64,000 nucleotides of DNA from Stenotrophomonas_A sp035629025. GTDB taxonomy: Bacteria; Pseudomonadota; Gammaproteobacteria; Xanthomonadales; Xanthomonadaceae. The position numbers and the translations under genes were made by a program. Numbering within the stretch: position 1 is the first letter of the stretch; every line of letters starts with the position of its first letter. The stretch spans positions 62,001-126,000 of the forward strand of contig DASPIU010000059.1 of NCBI GenBank assembly GCA_035629025.1, written 5' to 3'. Shown here in pieces: positions 15,985 through 23,917 of the stretch. The notes below the pieces were generated by a model. It had not been told where the DNA came from, did not search any database, and worked only from the letters and a program-made list of their open reading frames with translations.

Positions 15985-16851
15985 ATGACACTCCCCGACT
16001 ATCCGCGTCCGCCGTTCAAGCGCCAGCAGCAGGACTTCCCCGGGAAGACCGAGGCAATGGAACCGCGCCCCGACCACGGCGAGGACAGCTACGTCGGCAA
16101 CGGCGAGCTGGAAGGCAAGAAAGCATTGATCACCGGCGGCGACAGCGGCATCGGCGCGGCGGTCGCCATCGCCTACGCGCGCGAAGGCGCCGATGTCGCC
16201 ATCGCCTTCCTGCCCGATGAGCAGGACGATGCCGAGCGCATTGGCGCGCTGATCGAACAGGCTGGCCGCCGCGCGGTGCTGGTTGCCTGCGACATCAGCG
16301 ACCCGGTGCAGGCCAAGGCGCTGGTCTATCAGGTCCACTCGCAGCTCGGCGGGCTCGATATCCTGGTCAACAACGCCGCCTATCAGCGCTACTTCGAGGA
16401 TTTCGACGAGATCACCCTGGACGAATGGCGCAAGACCTTCGACACCAATGTCCACGCGGTGTTCAACCTGGTCCGCCTGTGCGTGCCACTGCTAGGCAAG
16501 GGCGGCGCGATCATCAACACCGCCTCGGTGAACTCGAAGAAGCCTTCGCCGAACATCCTGCCCTACGCCGCCACCAAGGGCGCGGTGGCGAATCTGACCG
16601 TCGGCCTGGCCGGCCTGCTCGCCGACAAGCAGATCCGCGTCAACGCGGTGCTGCCCGGCCCGATCTGGACGCCGTTCATTCCCGCCGGCATGGCCGCCGA
16701 CGAGGTGGAGAACTTTGGTTCGCAGACGCCTTACGGCCGCCCCGGCCAGCCGGCCGAGCTGGCCTCGGCCTACGTGATGCTGGCCTCGGACCGCGCCAGC
16801 TACACCTCTGGCGCGTTGCTGACCGTTTCGGGCGGCGCGGTAACGGTGTAA
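15985..16851 (+). CDS. SDR-family oxidoreductase, general-stress (YghA/GSP39-like) type
   Basis: A 288-residue short-chain dehydrogenase with an N-terminal extension (YPRPPFKRQQQDFPGKTEAMEPRPDHGE) typical of the YghA/general-stress-protein-39 group. Motifs: NAD(P)-binding ITGGDSGIGAAVA, NNAAYQ, the catalytic S in NTASVNSKK, and YAATKGAVA with Tyr and Lys. The ATG has a GGAG site 10 bp upstream. The gene is divergent from copL and convergent with the PQQ gene. The substrate is unknown; relatives act on aldehydes or glucose. Confidence 0.9.
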   Translation: MTLPDYPRPPFKRQQQDFPGKTEAMEPRPDHGEDSYVGNGELEGKKALITGGDSGIGAAVAIAYAREGADVAIAFLPDEQDDAERIGALIEQAGRRAVLVACDISDPVQAKALVYQVHSQLGGLDILVNNAAYQRYFEDFDEITLDEWRKTFDTNVHAVFNLVRLCVPLLGKGGAIINTASVNSKKPSPNILPYAATKGAVANLTVGLAGLLADKQIRVNAVLPGPIWTPFIPAGMAADEVENFGSQTPYGRPGQPAELASAYVMLASDRASYTSGALLTVSGGAVTV

Positions 16852-16888
16852 TCGCTGATGTGATTGCGTCTGATGCGATGCCGTGGCC

Positions 16889-18664
16889 CTACTTCAAAGG
16901 CGGCTGGGCCTGCGCGTAGGTGCCCACGGCCTCGCCCTTGCCGATCACGTGCCCGCGCGCGGCCTGCAGCACTTCGTCGCGGGTGGCGCCAGGGCGGAGG
17001 TCCAGCATCGTGTCCAGTGCCAGCACCTGGAAGTGATAGTGATGCGGCGGGTCACCTACCGGCGGACGCGGACCGTAGTAGCCGACCGAGCCGCGCGAGG
17101 TCGCGCCCTGCATCACGCCCGGCGGATCGGTCAGGCGCATCTGCTCGGGCAGCCCTTCGGGAAGCGCGGTTAGATCGCCGGGGATGTTCCAGGCTACCCA
17201 GTGCACGAACGGGGTGATCGGCCGTGAATCCGGATCCTCCATTATCAACACGTAGGAACGCGCGCCATCGACCGCCTGCCAGCTCACCGCTGGCGATACG
17301 CCATCGTAGTACTCGCTATGGCGCCGTTCGATGCGGCCATCGGTGCCGAAGGCGGCACTGCCGACCTGCATGGCCTTGGCATCACCCACGCGCTGCAATA
17401 CCAGCGGCACGCCATTGCCTTGGTTGACCTGCTTCTGCAGTGGCGCGGCAGGCACCGCGGGCGGTGCTGTCGGCTTGGCCTTGCCTTGGTCATAGGCGAC
17501 GCGGTAGATCACCCCGTTGGCATCATCGCCCACCAGCAACGCGCCGCGCGGCGTCTGCGCCAGGCCCACGGGCCGGGCGATGTGGCCACGGCCGTCGTCC
17601 ACCAGGAAGCCTCCGACGAAGGGCTCGAAAGCCACGGGCTTGCCACCATCGAAGCGCACCCGGACCACTTCATAGCCAGAAGCCGGCTTGCGGTTCCAGG
17701 AACCGCGCATGGTCACGAACGCATCGCCGCGATACTCGCGCGGGAACGCGCTGCCGCTGTAGAACACCATCTGCATCGGCGCGGCATGCGCGGTGTAACC
17801 CAGCACCATCGGTTCGCTGATGGCCGCCCACTGCGCCTTGCTCAGGCCGCCGGGCGGCGTGCTCTGCGGATTGACCCCGTCCTTGCCCCAGATGTGCGGC
17901 CAGCCATACTGCTTGCCCTTGACCAGGTGGTTGAGCTCTTCGGGCTGGATGTCGTCGCCGAGATAGTCCATGCCGTGGTCCATGCCCCACAGCTCACCGG
18001 TGGCCGGGTCCCAGGCAAAACCAATCGTGTTGCGCAGGCCACTGGCGAAGATGGTGCGGCTCTTGCCGTCGGGCGTGGCGCGCAGCAGCGTGGCGTGCTC
18101 GGGGTTGGTCTCGTTGCAGGCGTTGCAGGAGGAGCCCACACTTATATAAAGCATGCCGTCCGGACCAAAGGCCAGCGTGCGGTTGGGGTGCTGGCCGCCA
18201 TCGGGCAGGTCGCCGATCAGCATGACCGGCTCGTCGAGCGTGCCATCGGCGCGAATGGCGGCGCGGAATACTTCCTTGGGCGTGGCCAGGTACAGCGCGT
18301 CGCCCTGTATCGCCAGGCCATGGGCGCCGGCGCGTCGCGCGACCACCTGCGGCGGTGCGTCGAGCTGGCCATCCTCGTCGCGGTCGCGCAGCAGCAGCAC
18401 GTCACCCTGTTCGCGGCGCGAGGCGTAGATGTCGCCGTTGTCGGCGACGACGAGAATACGCACGTTTTCAAGGCCGGTCGCCAGCGGCTTGATCGAGAAC
18501 CCCGAGGGTACGCGCAAGCCGGCGATGGCTTGCGCATCGGCCGGGCGCTTGTCCGGCTTGAAGGTGTGGACCTGGGCGGCAACGTCGGTACCGTCACCCT
18601 GCTGCGCCGAAGCGGCGAAGGCCAACAGGCAGGCGACGGTCAGGATCGGCAGGCGCGGCATCAT
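16889..18664 (-). CDS. PQQ-type sugar dehydrogenase fused to a PEBP (YbhB/YbcL) domain
   Basis: A 591-residue exported protein (signal MMPRLPILTVACLLAFAASAQ). Residues ~45-420 form a beta-propeller of the soluble glucose/sorbosone dehydrogenase family (AHGLAIQGDALYLATP, HPNRTLAFGPDGMLYISVGSSCNAC, GLRNTIGFAWDP, YGWPHIWG, HIARPVGLAQTPRGALLVGDD). Residues ~445-585 are a PEBP/Raf-kinase-inhibitor-like domain (EDPDSRPITPFVHWVAWNIP, HHYHFQVLALD). The start is the first of two ATGs, with GGAG upstream. It would oxidise a sugar or alcohol in the periplasm; the role of the PEBP part is unknown. Confidence 0.85.
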   Translation of the reverse strand: MMPRLPILTVACLLAFAASAQQGDGTDVAAQVHTFKPDKRPADAQAIAGLRVPSGFSIKPLATGLENVRILVVADNGDIYASRREQGDVLLLRDRDEDGQLDAPPQVVARRAGAHGLAIQGDALYLATPKEVFRAAIRADGTLDEPVMLIGDLPDGGQHPNRTLAFGPDGMLYISVGSSCNACNETNPEHATLLRATPDGKSRTIFASGLRNTIGFAWDPATGELWGMDHGMDYLGDDIQPEELNHLVKGKQYGWPHIWGKDGVNPQSTPPGGLSKAQWAAISEPMVLGYTAHAAPMQMVFYSGSAFPREYRGDAFVTMRGSWNRKPASGYEVVRVRFDGGKPVAFEPFVGGFLVDDGRGHIARPVGLAQTPRGALLVGDDANGVIYRVAYDQGKAKPTAPPAVPAAPLQKQVNQGNGVPLVLQRVGDAKAMQVGSAAFGTDGRIERRHSEYYDGVSPAVSWQAVDGARSYVLIMEDPDSRPITPFVHWVAWNIPGDLTALPEGLPEQMRLTDPPGVMQGATSRGSVGYYGPRPPVGDPPHHYHFQVLALDTMLDLRPGATRDEVLQAARGHVIGKGEAVGTYAQAQPPLK

Positions 18665-18782
18665 GGCTGGGCTCCGGGGTTCGTCATGCGGGGTCTGCGC
18701 CAGAGCATCGCCAGCGCTGGGTAAGCAGCCGCGAACGTGGCGAGAACGCGCCGTGAGGACGCGCAGCACTGGGTGGCGGGGA

Positions 18783-19046
18783 TCAGCGCCGCTTCTGCCG
18801 CCGCCACAGCACGTACTGGCCGAGCACGGCAGTGGCCAGGATCAGGCTGTTGGTCACGATGAAAACCAGGTTGCCGAGCAGGACGCTGTAGACGATGAAG
18901 CCGATCGACGCGGCGGACTGGCCAGCAAACAGCCATGGCGACACCGCGCGCGTGTCGGCGTTGCGCAACTGCGTGCGGATCTGGTGCAGCAAGGTCACGA
19001 TGAGCAGGAGGGAGGCCGCCCAGCCAATCAGGTCAACCGCGTCCAT
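18783..19046 (-). CDS. SemiSWEET/PQ-loop family small membrane protein
   Basis: An 87-residue protein with three predicted membrane helices (MDAVDLIGWAASLLLIVTLLHQIRTQL, SPWLFAGQSAASIGFIVYSVLLG, IVTNSLILATAVLGQYVLWRR). This is the size and layout of bacterial SemiSWEET transporters, which work as dimers. The usual Pro-Gln pair is replaced by LLHQI at the expected place. The ATG at 19046 is used; an upstream TTG is possible. It is divergent from the zinc dehydrogenase gene. The substrate is unknown. Confidence 0.75.
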   Translation of the reverse strand: MDAVDLIGWAASLLLIVTLLHQIRTQLRNADTRAVSPWLFAGQSAASIGFIVYSVLLGNLVFIVTNSLILATAVLGQYVLWRRQKRR

Positions 19047-19282
19047 GACAGGGGTGATCGGCGCGAGCAAGGTACAGCAGGCAGCGAACCATGGCAGTCC
19101 ATCTGGCGAGTGGCCGCCAGCGTAGGTCGCACTGCGTTAATCCCCTCGCCGCGTGGCGTGAAGGTGCTGGCAAACCGGGAGCGGTGCCCGCCGCACTCAC
19201 CTGTTACATACGTCGGGATCACCGGCGGTTTATCCGCCCGCGTACAGCGTGTGCAAACCATTCGCCACGCCGAGGTCGATCC

Positions 19283-20446
19283 ATGCTTGCACTCACCTAC
19301 CAGGGTTCGCGCGACGTGCGCGTCGAAACCGTACCGGACCCGACCCTGATTGCCGCCGACGACCTGCTGCTGCGCGTGACCGCCACGGCGATCTGCGGCT
19401 CGGACCTGCACATCTACCACGGCATGATTCCGACCATGGAGGATGGCGACATCCTCGGCCACGAATTCATGGGCATCGTCGAGGACGTCGGCCCGGAAGT
19501 CACCGCGGTCAAGCGCGGCGACCGCGTCGTGATTCCTTTCGTCATTGCCTGCGGCCAGTGCTTCCACTGCCTGCTCAACGAGTATGCCGCCTGCGAAACC
19601 ACCAACCCCGGGCGCGGCGCCATCCTCAACCGCAAGGACATCCGGCCACCCGCCGCGCTGTTTGGCTATAGCCGGCTGTATGGCGGCGTGCCGGGCGGGC
19701 AGTCGGAGTTCGTGCGCGTGCCCAAGGCCAACGTCGGCCCGTTCGTGGTTCCCGATGGCGTCAGCGACGAACAGGTGCTGTTCCTCAGCGACATCCTGCC
19801 CACCGGCTATCAGGCCGCGCTCAATGCCGGGATCAAGCCTGGCAGCAGCGTGGCGATCTTCGGCGCGGGCCCGGTCGGCTACATGGCGGCGGCCTGCGCA
19901 CGGATGCTCGGTGCCGAAACCATCTTCATGGTGGACCATCACGATTATCGGCTGGACTTCGCCCGCACCACCTACGGTGCCATTCCGATCAACTTCGACG
20001 AGCAGGACGACCCGGCCGCGCAGATCATCGAGGCCACCGCCGGCCGCGGCGTGGACGCCAGCATTGACGCAGTCGGCTTCGAGGCCAAGGGCAGCACCAC
20101 CGAAACCGTGCTGACCAAGCTCAAGCTCGAAGGCTCCAGCGGCAGCGCGCTGCGCCAGTGCATTGCCGCCACGCGGCGCGGCGGCGTGGTCAGCGTGCCC
20201 GGCGTGTATGCCGGCTTCATCCACGGCTTCCTGTTTGGTGATGCCTTCGACAAGGGGCTGACCTTCAAGATGGGCCAGACCCATGTGCAGGCCTATCTGC
20301 CGGACTTGCTGCAGGCGATTGTCGAGGGCCGGCTGGCGCCGGAAGTGATCATCAGCCACCGCATGAAACTGGCCGATGCCGCCACCGGCTACGAAGTCTT
20401 CGACCAGCGCCGCGAGGATTGCCGCAAGGTCGTGCTGACGCCTTGA
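19283..20446 (+). CDS. Zinc-dependent alcohol dehydrogenase (formaldehyde-dehydrogenase-like)
   Basis: A 387-residue medium-chain dehydrogenase. Catalytic zinc motif CGSDLHIYHG and GHEFMGIVEDVG; the structural-zinc region CGQCFHCLLNEYAACE has lost part of the usual four-Cys pattern. NAD-binding motif FGAGPVGYMAAA; then DASIDAVGFE and GFIHGFLFGDAFDKGL, as in the glutathione-independent formaldehyde/threonine dehydrogenase group. The ATG at 19283 follows GAGGT; the upstream in-frame extension is Arg-rich and lacks homology. It is a single gene convergent with the FAD monooxygenase. The physiological substrate is uncertain. Confidence 0.9.
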   Translation: MLALTYQGSRDVRVETVPDPTLIAADDLLLRVTATAICGSDLHIYHGMIPTMEDGDILGHEFMGIVEDVGPEVTAVKRGDRVVIPFVIACGQCFHCLLNEYAACETTNPGRGAILNRKDIRPPAALFGYSRLYGGVPGGQSEFVRVPKANVGPFVVPDGVSDEQVLFLSDILPTGYQAALNAGIKPGSSVAIFGAGPVGYMAAACARMLGAETIFMVDHHDYRLDFARTTYGAIPINFDEQDDPAAQIIEATAGRGVDASIDAVGFEAKGSTTETVLTKLKLEGSSGSALRQCIAATRRGGVVSVPGVYAGFIHGFLFGDAFDKGLTFKMGQTHVQAYLPDLLQAIVEGRLAPEVIISHRMKLADAATGYEVFDQRREDCRKVVLTP

Positions 20447-20456
20447 ACCCGCCGCG

Positions 20457-21584
20457 TCAGGCCGCGGCAGGCAGGTCGTACAGGACGATGCCGTACTTGG
20501 CGTGGTCCAGCTGCGCATCGGGGACCGGGCCCTGCCGGGTCGGGTCCACCAGCGCCTGATTGAGCGCGACATAGGGACGCATGCGTTCCTGATAGCGCGC
20601 GAAGGCTTCCGCGGGCTGGCGGGCCGAGCGCGCCAGTTCGCGCGCCAGCACGAATGCACCCACCAGGGCCAGGCTGGTGCCCTGCCCCGAGAATGGCGAC
20701 GCGCAATAAGCCGCATCACCGACCACGGCGATTCGCCCATGTGACCATTGCGGCAGTTGCACCTGGGCCAGGTCGCCGTAATAGAAGCGCGGCGTCTGCG
20801 GCAGCGTGGCCATCAACTCGGCCAGCCGGCCACCGAGCGCGGCGCATTGCGACAAGGTATAGGCCTTCTGCGCAGCGATATCACCACGCAAGTCGCCATC
20901 GGTGCTGCTGGCAAAGCCGACGCCGACGCGCAGCTCCGCGTTGTCCGTGGTCGGATAGGCGACCAGTCCCAGGGTTTCTTCGCGATACATCCATTCCCAG
21001 CGATCCAGGCGCTGCAGATTGGGCGCGGTGAACAAGGCCAGGGCCACGCCCAGCGGCCGCACGCATTCGTCGCGCGGATCGAGCGCCAGGCGGCGCACGT
21101 TCGAGTAGACGCCGTCGGCACCGATCAGCACATCGTAGCGCTGATGTTGGCCGTCCTCGAAGCGAACGTCCAGGCCGTCGGCATCTTCCACCAGTGCGCT
21201 GATGCCTTGATTCAGGCGCAGCTCGACGCCGGCGTCCAGCGCCTGCGCCAGCAGCGCGCACAGGTCGTCGCGAAATACCTCGATGTCGGCGCTGTCCAGG
21301 CGCCCGCCGCTGAAGGTCCGGGTTTCATCGCGGCGCAGCTCGACGCCGTCGCGATCCAGTATCGAAGTGCCTTGCAGGCGCGTGCGTCGCGCACGCACCG
21401 CCGACTCCAGCTGCATCGCGCGCAGCACCTCCAGCGCCACGCCACGCACATCGACTGCCTGCCCGCCGGTGCGCAGCGTGGTCGCGCGCTCGACGATGGT
21501 GCAGGCAAATCCGAAGCGCGCCAGCCAATACGCCGTGGCCAGGCCGGCGACACCGGCGCCGGAGATCAGGACGGAAGTTTTCAT
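20457..21584 (-). CDS. FAD-dependent monooxygenase (TetX/PHBH-like)
   Basis: A 375-residue class A flavoprotein monooxygenase. FAD motif SGAGVAGLATAYWLARFG at the N-terminus, the middle motif LIGADGVYSNVRR, and the second FAD motif VVGDAAYCASPFSGQGTSLAL. Closest in layout to TetX-like and aklavinone-hydroxylase-like enzymes that act on small aromatic or polycyclic compounds. A perfect FNR-type box (21644-21657) lies 60 bp before the start, and the gene for an FNR regulator lies just upstream on the same strand, so anaerobic control is likely. The substrate is unknown. Confidence 0.88.
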   Translation of the reverse strand: MKTSVLISGAGVAGLATAYWLARFGFACTIVERATTLRTGGQAVDVRGVALEVLRAMQLESAVRARRTRLQGTSILDRDGVELRRDETRTFSGGRLDSADIEVFRDDLCALLAQALDAGVELRLNQGISALVEDADGLDVRFEDGQHQRYDVLIGADGVYSNVRRLALDPRDECVRPLGVALALFTAPNLQRLDRWEWMYREETLGLVAYPTTDNAELRVGVGFASSTDGDLRGDIAAQKAYTLSQCAALGGRLAELMATLPQTPRFYYGDLAQVQLPQWSHGRIAVVGDAAYCASPFSGQGTSLALVGAFVLARELARSARQPAEAFARYQERMRPYVALNQALVDPTRQGPVPDAQLDHAKYGIVLYDLPAAA

Positions 21585-21643
21585 GTTGCAGGCTCAATGT
21601 GGGATGGGGATCGACAGCGTGATCCACCTCGCGCCTGCCGTAG

Positions 21644-21657
21644 TTGACGCAGGTCAA
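21644..21657. promoter_or_regulatory. FNR-type box upstream of FAD monooxygenase
   Basis: TTGACGCAGGTCAA fits the FNR/Anr pattern TTGAY-N4-RTCAA. It lies in the gap between the fnr-like stop and the monooxygenase start, 60 bp before the latter. Confidence 0.6.
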
Positions 21658-21695
21658 GCGCATTGCAGGTCCGCGCGCCCTGCGCCGGTTGCGGT

Positions 21696-22421
21696 TCAGC
21701 AGGGCAGCAGCGGCGCGGCCATCTCTTGCAGACGCGCGCGCTCGCGCAACTCGACATCGCGTCCTTCGACGCTGACCAGCCCTTCTTCCTGGAAGCGGCG
21801 CAGCAGCCGGCTCAGGGTCTCAGGCGCCAGCCGCAGGTAGCTGGCCATCTCCATGCGCGACATCGCCAGCTGACAACGCGTTGCCGAATAGCCGCGCGCG
21901 CCGAGCCGATCGGCGATACCGACCAGGAACGCCGCCAGGCGCTCGTCCGCGGCGTGGTTGCCCGACTGCTGTGCGGCGCGCACGATGTCGCGGCTCATCA
22001 GCCGGAACAACTTGTTCTGCAGCATCGGCGTACGCGCGGCCAGCTCGGCCACGACCCGGAACGGCAGCTTGCACAGCATCACCGTATCCAGCGCGACCGC
22101 GCTGCACGGATGGCGCTGCTCGTCGATCGCGTCCATCCCGATCATGTCGCCGGGCATATGGAAGCCGAGCGTGTGCTCGCGGCCCTCGCGATCGACCGAA
22201 TAGGTCTTGACCGTGCCCAGCCGCACGATGGCGATGTATTCGAACTCGTCGCCCTGGCGGAACAGATGCGTGCCGGCATGCGCGGGGGTGCCGTGCTCGA
22301 TCACGCTTTCCAGCTCGGCCAGATCGCCGTCGGCCATGGTGCCCGGCAGGCATTCCAGCCCGAACGGACAAAGGCGGCATGCCGAAGCGCGCTCTGCCTG
22401 GGATTGATGAATGGTGCCCAT
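21696..22421 (-). CDS. fnr: FNR-type oxygen-sensing transcriptional regulator
   Basis: A 241-residue CRP/FNR protein with the full iron-sulfur ligand set: C15, C18 and C24 (CRLCPFGLEC) plus C117 (MLCKLPF, aligned with the fourth FNR cysteine). The cyclic-nucleotide-like beta barrel follows, then a C-terminal helix-turn-helix (MEMASYLRLAPETLSRLLRRFQEEG) whose E..SR recognition residues read TTGAT-N4-ATCAA sites. The ATG at 22421 has a GGAG/AAGG ribosome site; longer in-frame starts have no homology. It should activate or repress genes when oxygen is low. FNR-type boxes lie in five nearby intergenic regions. Confidence 0.93.
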   Translation of the reverse strand: MGTIHQSQAERASACRLCPFGLECLPGTMADGDLAELESVIEHGTPAHAGTHLFRQGDEFEYIAIVRLGTVKTYSVDREGREHTLGFHMPGDMIGMDAIDEQRHPCSAVALDTVMLCKLPFRVVAELAARTPMLQNKLFRLMSRDIVRAAQQSGNHAADERLAAFLVGIADRLGARGYSATRCQLAMSRMEMASYLRLAPETLSRLLRRFQEEGLVSVEGRDVELRERARLQEMAAPLLPC

Positions 22422-22801
22422 TTCCTTGTCTCCACCGATGTGCCCGGTAACCGGGCGCTCTGGCAGGCCCGTGGCCCGCCGCCTATCCCCCTGGTGTGTT
22501 GCGCAAACAACAAAGACTCGAAGCAAGTAGTGCCCGCTCTTGGCGGCGTGCCGGCGACCGATTCGTGTGTGTCGGTCTGCCGGCGGGACATCGTGCCCTT
22601 GCACGATGTAGTTTCATTCTGTGGACCTCGGTTCCAAATCTAATATCAGAAACAAAGTTCCGCAAGATGGGAAAACGGTAACATCCTGATTCATTAGCGC
22701 ATTCAGGCAAATTTCCGCTGATGCGTTCAGCCACCGGAAGGTGTAATCGCTTCCAGAAGAGCGCCTTGCGCGCCGCACGACATCGTTGTCAACGCAAACC
22801 C

Positions 22802-22893
22802 GTAGGAGCGGCTCTTGTGGCCTTCTCGGCCATCAGCCGCGACCGGCGGAATCCAGATCCGTCAGATGCAGTCGCGGCTGAAGCCGCTCCTAC
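22802..22893. repeat. REP-like bipartite palindrome, copy 1
   Basis: Outer arms GTAGGAGCGGCT (22802-22813) and AGCCGCTCCTAC (22882-22893) and inner arms CAGCCGCGAC (22834-22843) and GTCGCGGCTG (22871-22880) are both perfect. A shortened copy in opposite orientation occurs at 35484-35523. Such GTAGGAGCGGCT elements are common interspersed repeats in this family. Confidence 0.8.
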
Positions 22894-22985
22894 AGCGGGC
22901 CCAAGCGCCATCCGCCACCTCGACCAGCGGCCTACCAGTTCGCCAGCGCAGCGGACCTATTTCCATCCGCCGCAGCGATCCATCG

Positions 22986-23093
22986 GGCAGCCGGGGGCAG
23001 GCCCTGCCAGGACCCTAGGCAACATGGATGTTGCCCAGGAGTCCCCAGGGATGGGTTTACGACGTGTCCTGGCAGGGCCTGCCCCCGGCTGCC
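22986..23093. repeat. Nested 108-bp intergenic palindrome
   Basis: Two perfect 28-bp arms (22986-23013 and 23066-23093) enclose a 52-bp centre that itself holds a perfect hairpin GGCAACAT-GG-ATGTTGCC (23018-23035). The arms begin GGCAGCCGGGGGCAGG. No coding capacity is seen. The single-strand form would fold into a branched cruciform. Confidence 0.8.
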
Positions 23094-23103
23094 ACACGGG
23101 AAT

Positions 23104-23130
23104 CCCTGCGAGCCGATCAACATCGCAGGG
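23104..23130. terminator. Hairpin downstream of SDR gene
   Basis: Perfect 8-bp arms CCCTGCGA / TCGCAGGG with an 11-base loop, 28 bp after the SDR stop codon. It probably ends the minus-strand SDR transcript. Confidence 0.45.
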
Positions 23131-23157
23131 CAACAGACCATCAATCGTCCAGCAGCC

Positions 23158-23916
23158 TCAAACCACCCCGGCATCCACCACAAACGTCTGCCCGGTACAC
23201 AGCCGGCTCTCATCCGCACACAGCCACAGCGCCATCTCCGCGATATCCGCCGGCTGCAGATGCTGCTTCAGACATTGCCGCTCCAGATAGCGGCTCGACT
23301 TCCCCGGATCCCCCACCAGCTTCAGCTGCTGCCGCTCCGTCAGCACCCAGCCCGGCGCAATCGCGTTGACCCGGATGCCATCAGCACCCAGCTCCCGCGC
23401 CAGCGACTTCGTCAGCCCTGCTACTGCCGCCTTCATCGTCGAATACACCGCGACCCCGGCCAGCCCCATCATCCAGCTCGTCGAGCCCAGATTGACGATC
23501 GCCCCCTGCCCGGCCTGCTGCATCGCCGGAGCCACCGCCTGCGCCAGGAAGAACTGATGGCGCAGGTTTACCGCCACCCGATCGTCCCAGTCCGCCACCG
23601 ACACCTGCCCCAGCGCCTGCGCCTGGTCGTTGCCCGCGTTGTTGATCAGCGCATGCGGCGCGCGCCCGGCCAGCAACCGCTGCACCGCCGCCAGACTGGC
23701 GTCGATGTCGCGCAGATCGCAGACCGCGTATTGCGGCGCCGGCAAACCCTGCGCCACCACCTCCTCCACCGTGCGCGCCGCCGCCCCGGCATCGAGGTCG
23801 ACAAACAGCACCTCGCTGCCCTGCCGCGCGAACGCGGCCACGATTGCCGCGCCAATGCCGGCGGCACCACCACTGACCAGCACCAGCCGGCCCTGCAAGG
23901 AAGGATAGGTCGCCAT
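23158..23916 (-). CDS. SDR-family dehydrogenase, probable sugar 1-dehydrogenase
   Basis: A 252-residue classical SDR: cofactor motif VSGGAAGIGAAIV, acidic residue after strand 2 (FVDLDAG, favouring NAD), NNAGNDQ, catalytic NLGSTS, YSTMKAAVAG and the C-terminal APGWVLTERQ. Stop and start are separated by one base from the IclR/SMP-30 gene upstream, so they are cotranscribed. Together they would oxidise an aldose to a lactone and then hydrolyse it. An ATG four codons earlier (23928) overlaps the upstream gene and is possible. The sugar is unknown; L-arabinose, D-xylose, L-fucose or galactose types are all plausible. Confidence 0.88.
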   Translation of the reverse strand: MATYPSLQGRLVLVSGGAAGIGAAIVAAFARQGSEVLFVDLDAGAAARTVEEVVAQGLPAPQYAVCDLRDIDASLAAVQRLLAGRAPHALINNAGNDQAQALGQVSVADWDDRVAVNLRHQFFLAQAVAPAMQQAGQGAIVNLGSTSWMMGLAGVAVYSTMKAAVAGLTKSLARELGADGIRVNAIAPGWVLTERQQLKLVGDPGKSSRYLERQCLKQHLQPADIAEMALWLCADESRLCTGQTFVVDAGVV

Positions 23917-23917
23917 G

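Larger units (their letters stand above)
22422..23157. other. Non-coding stretch with three palindromic repeats
   Basis: A 736-bp gap between fnr and the SDR gene, less GC-rich near 22600-22750, where the fnr promoter should lie. The right two thirds hold a REP-like palindrome (22802-22893), a larger nested palindrome (22986-23093) and a small hairpin after the SDR stop. No convincing protein gene is present in either strand. Confidence 0.7.
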
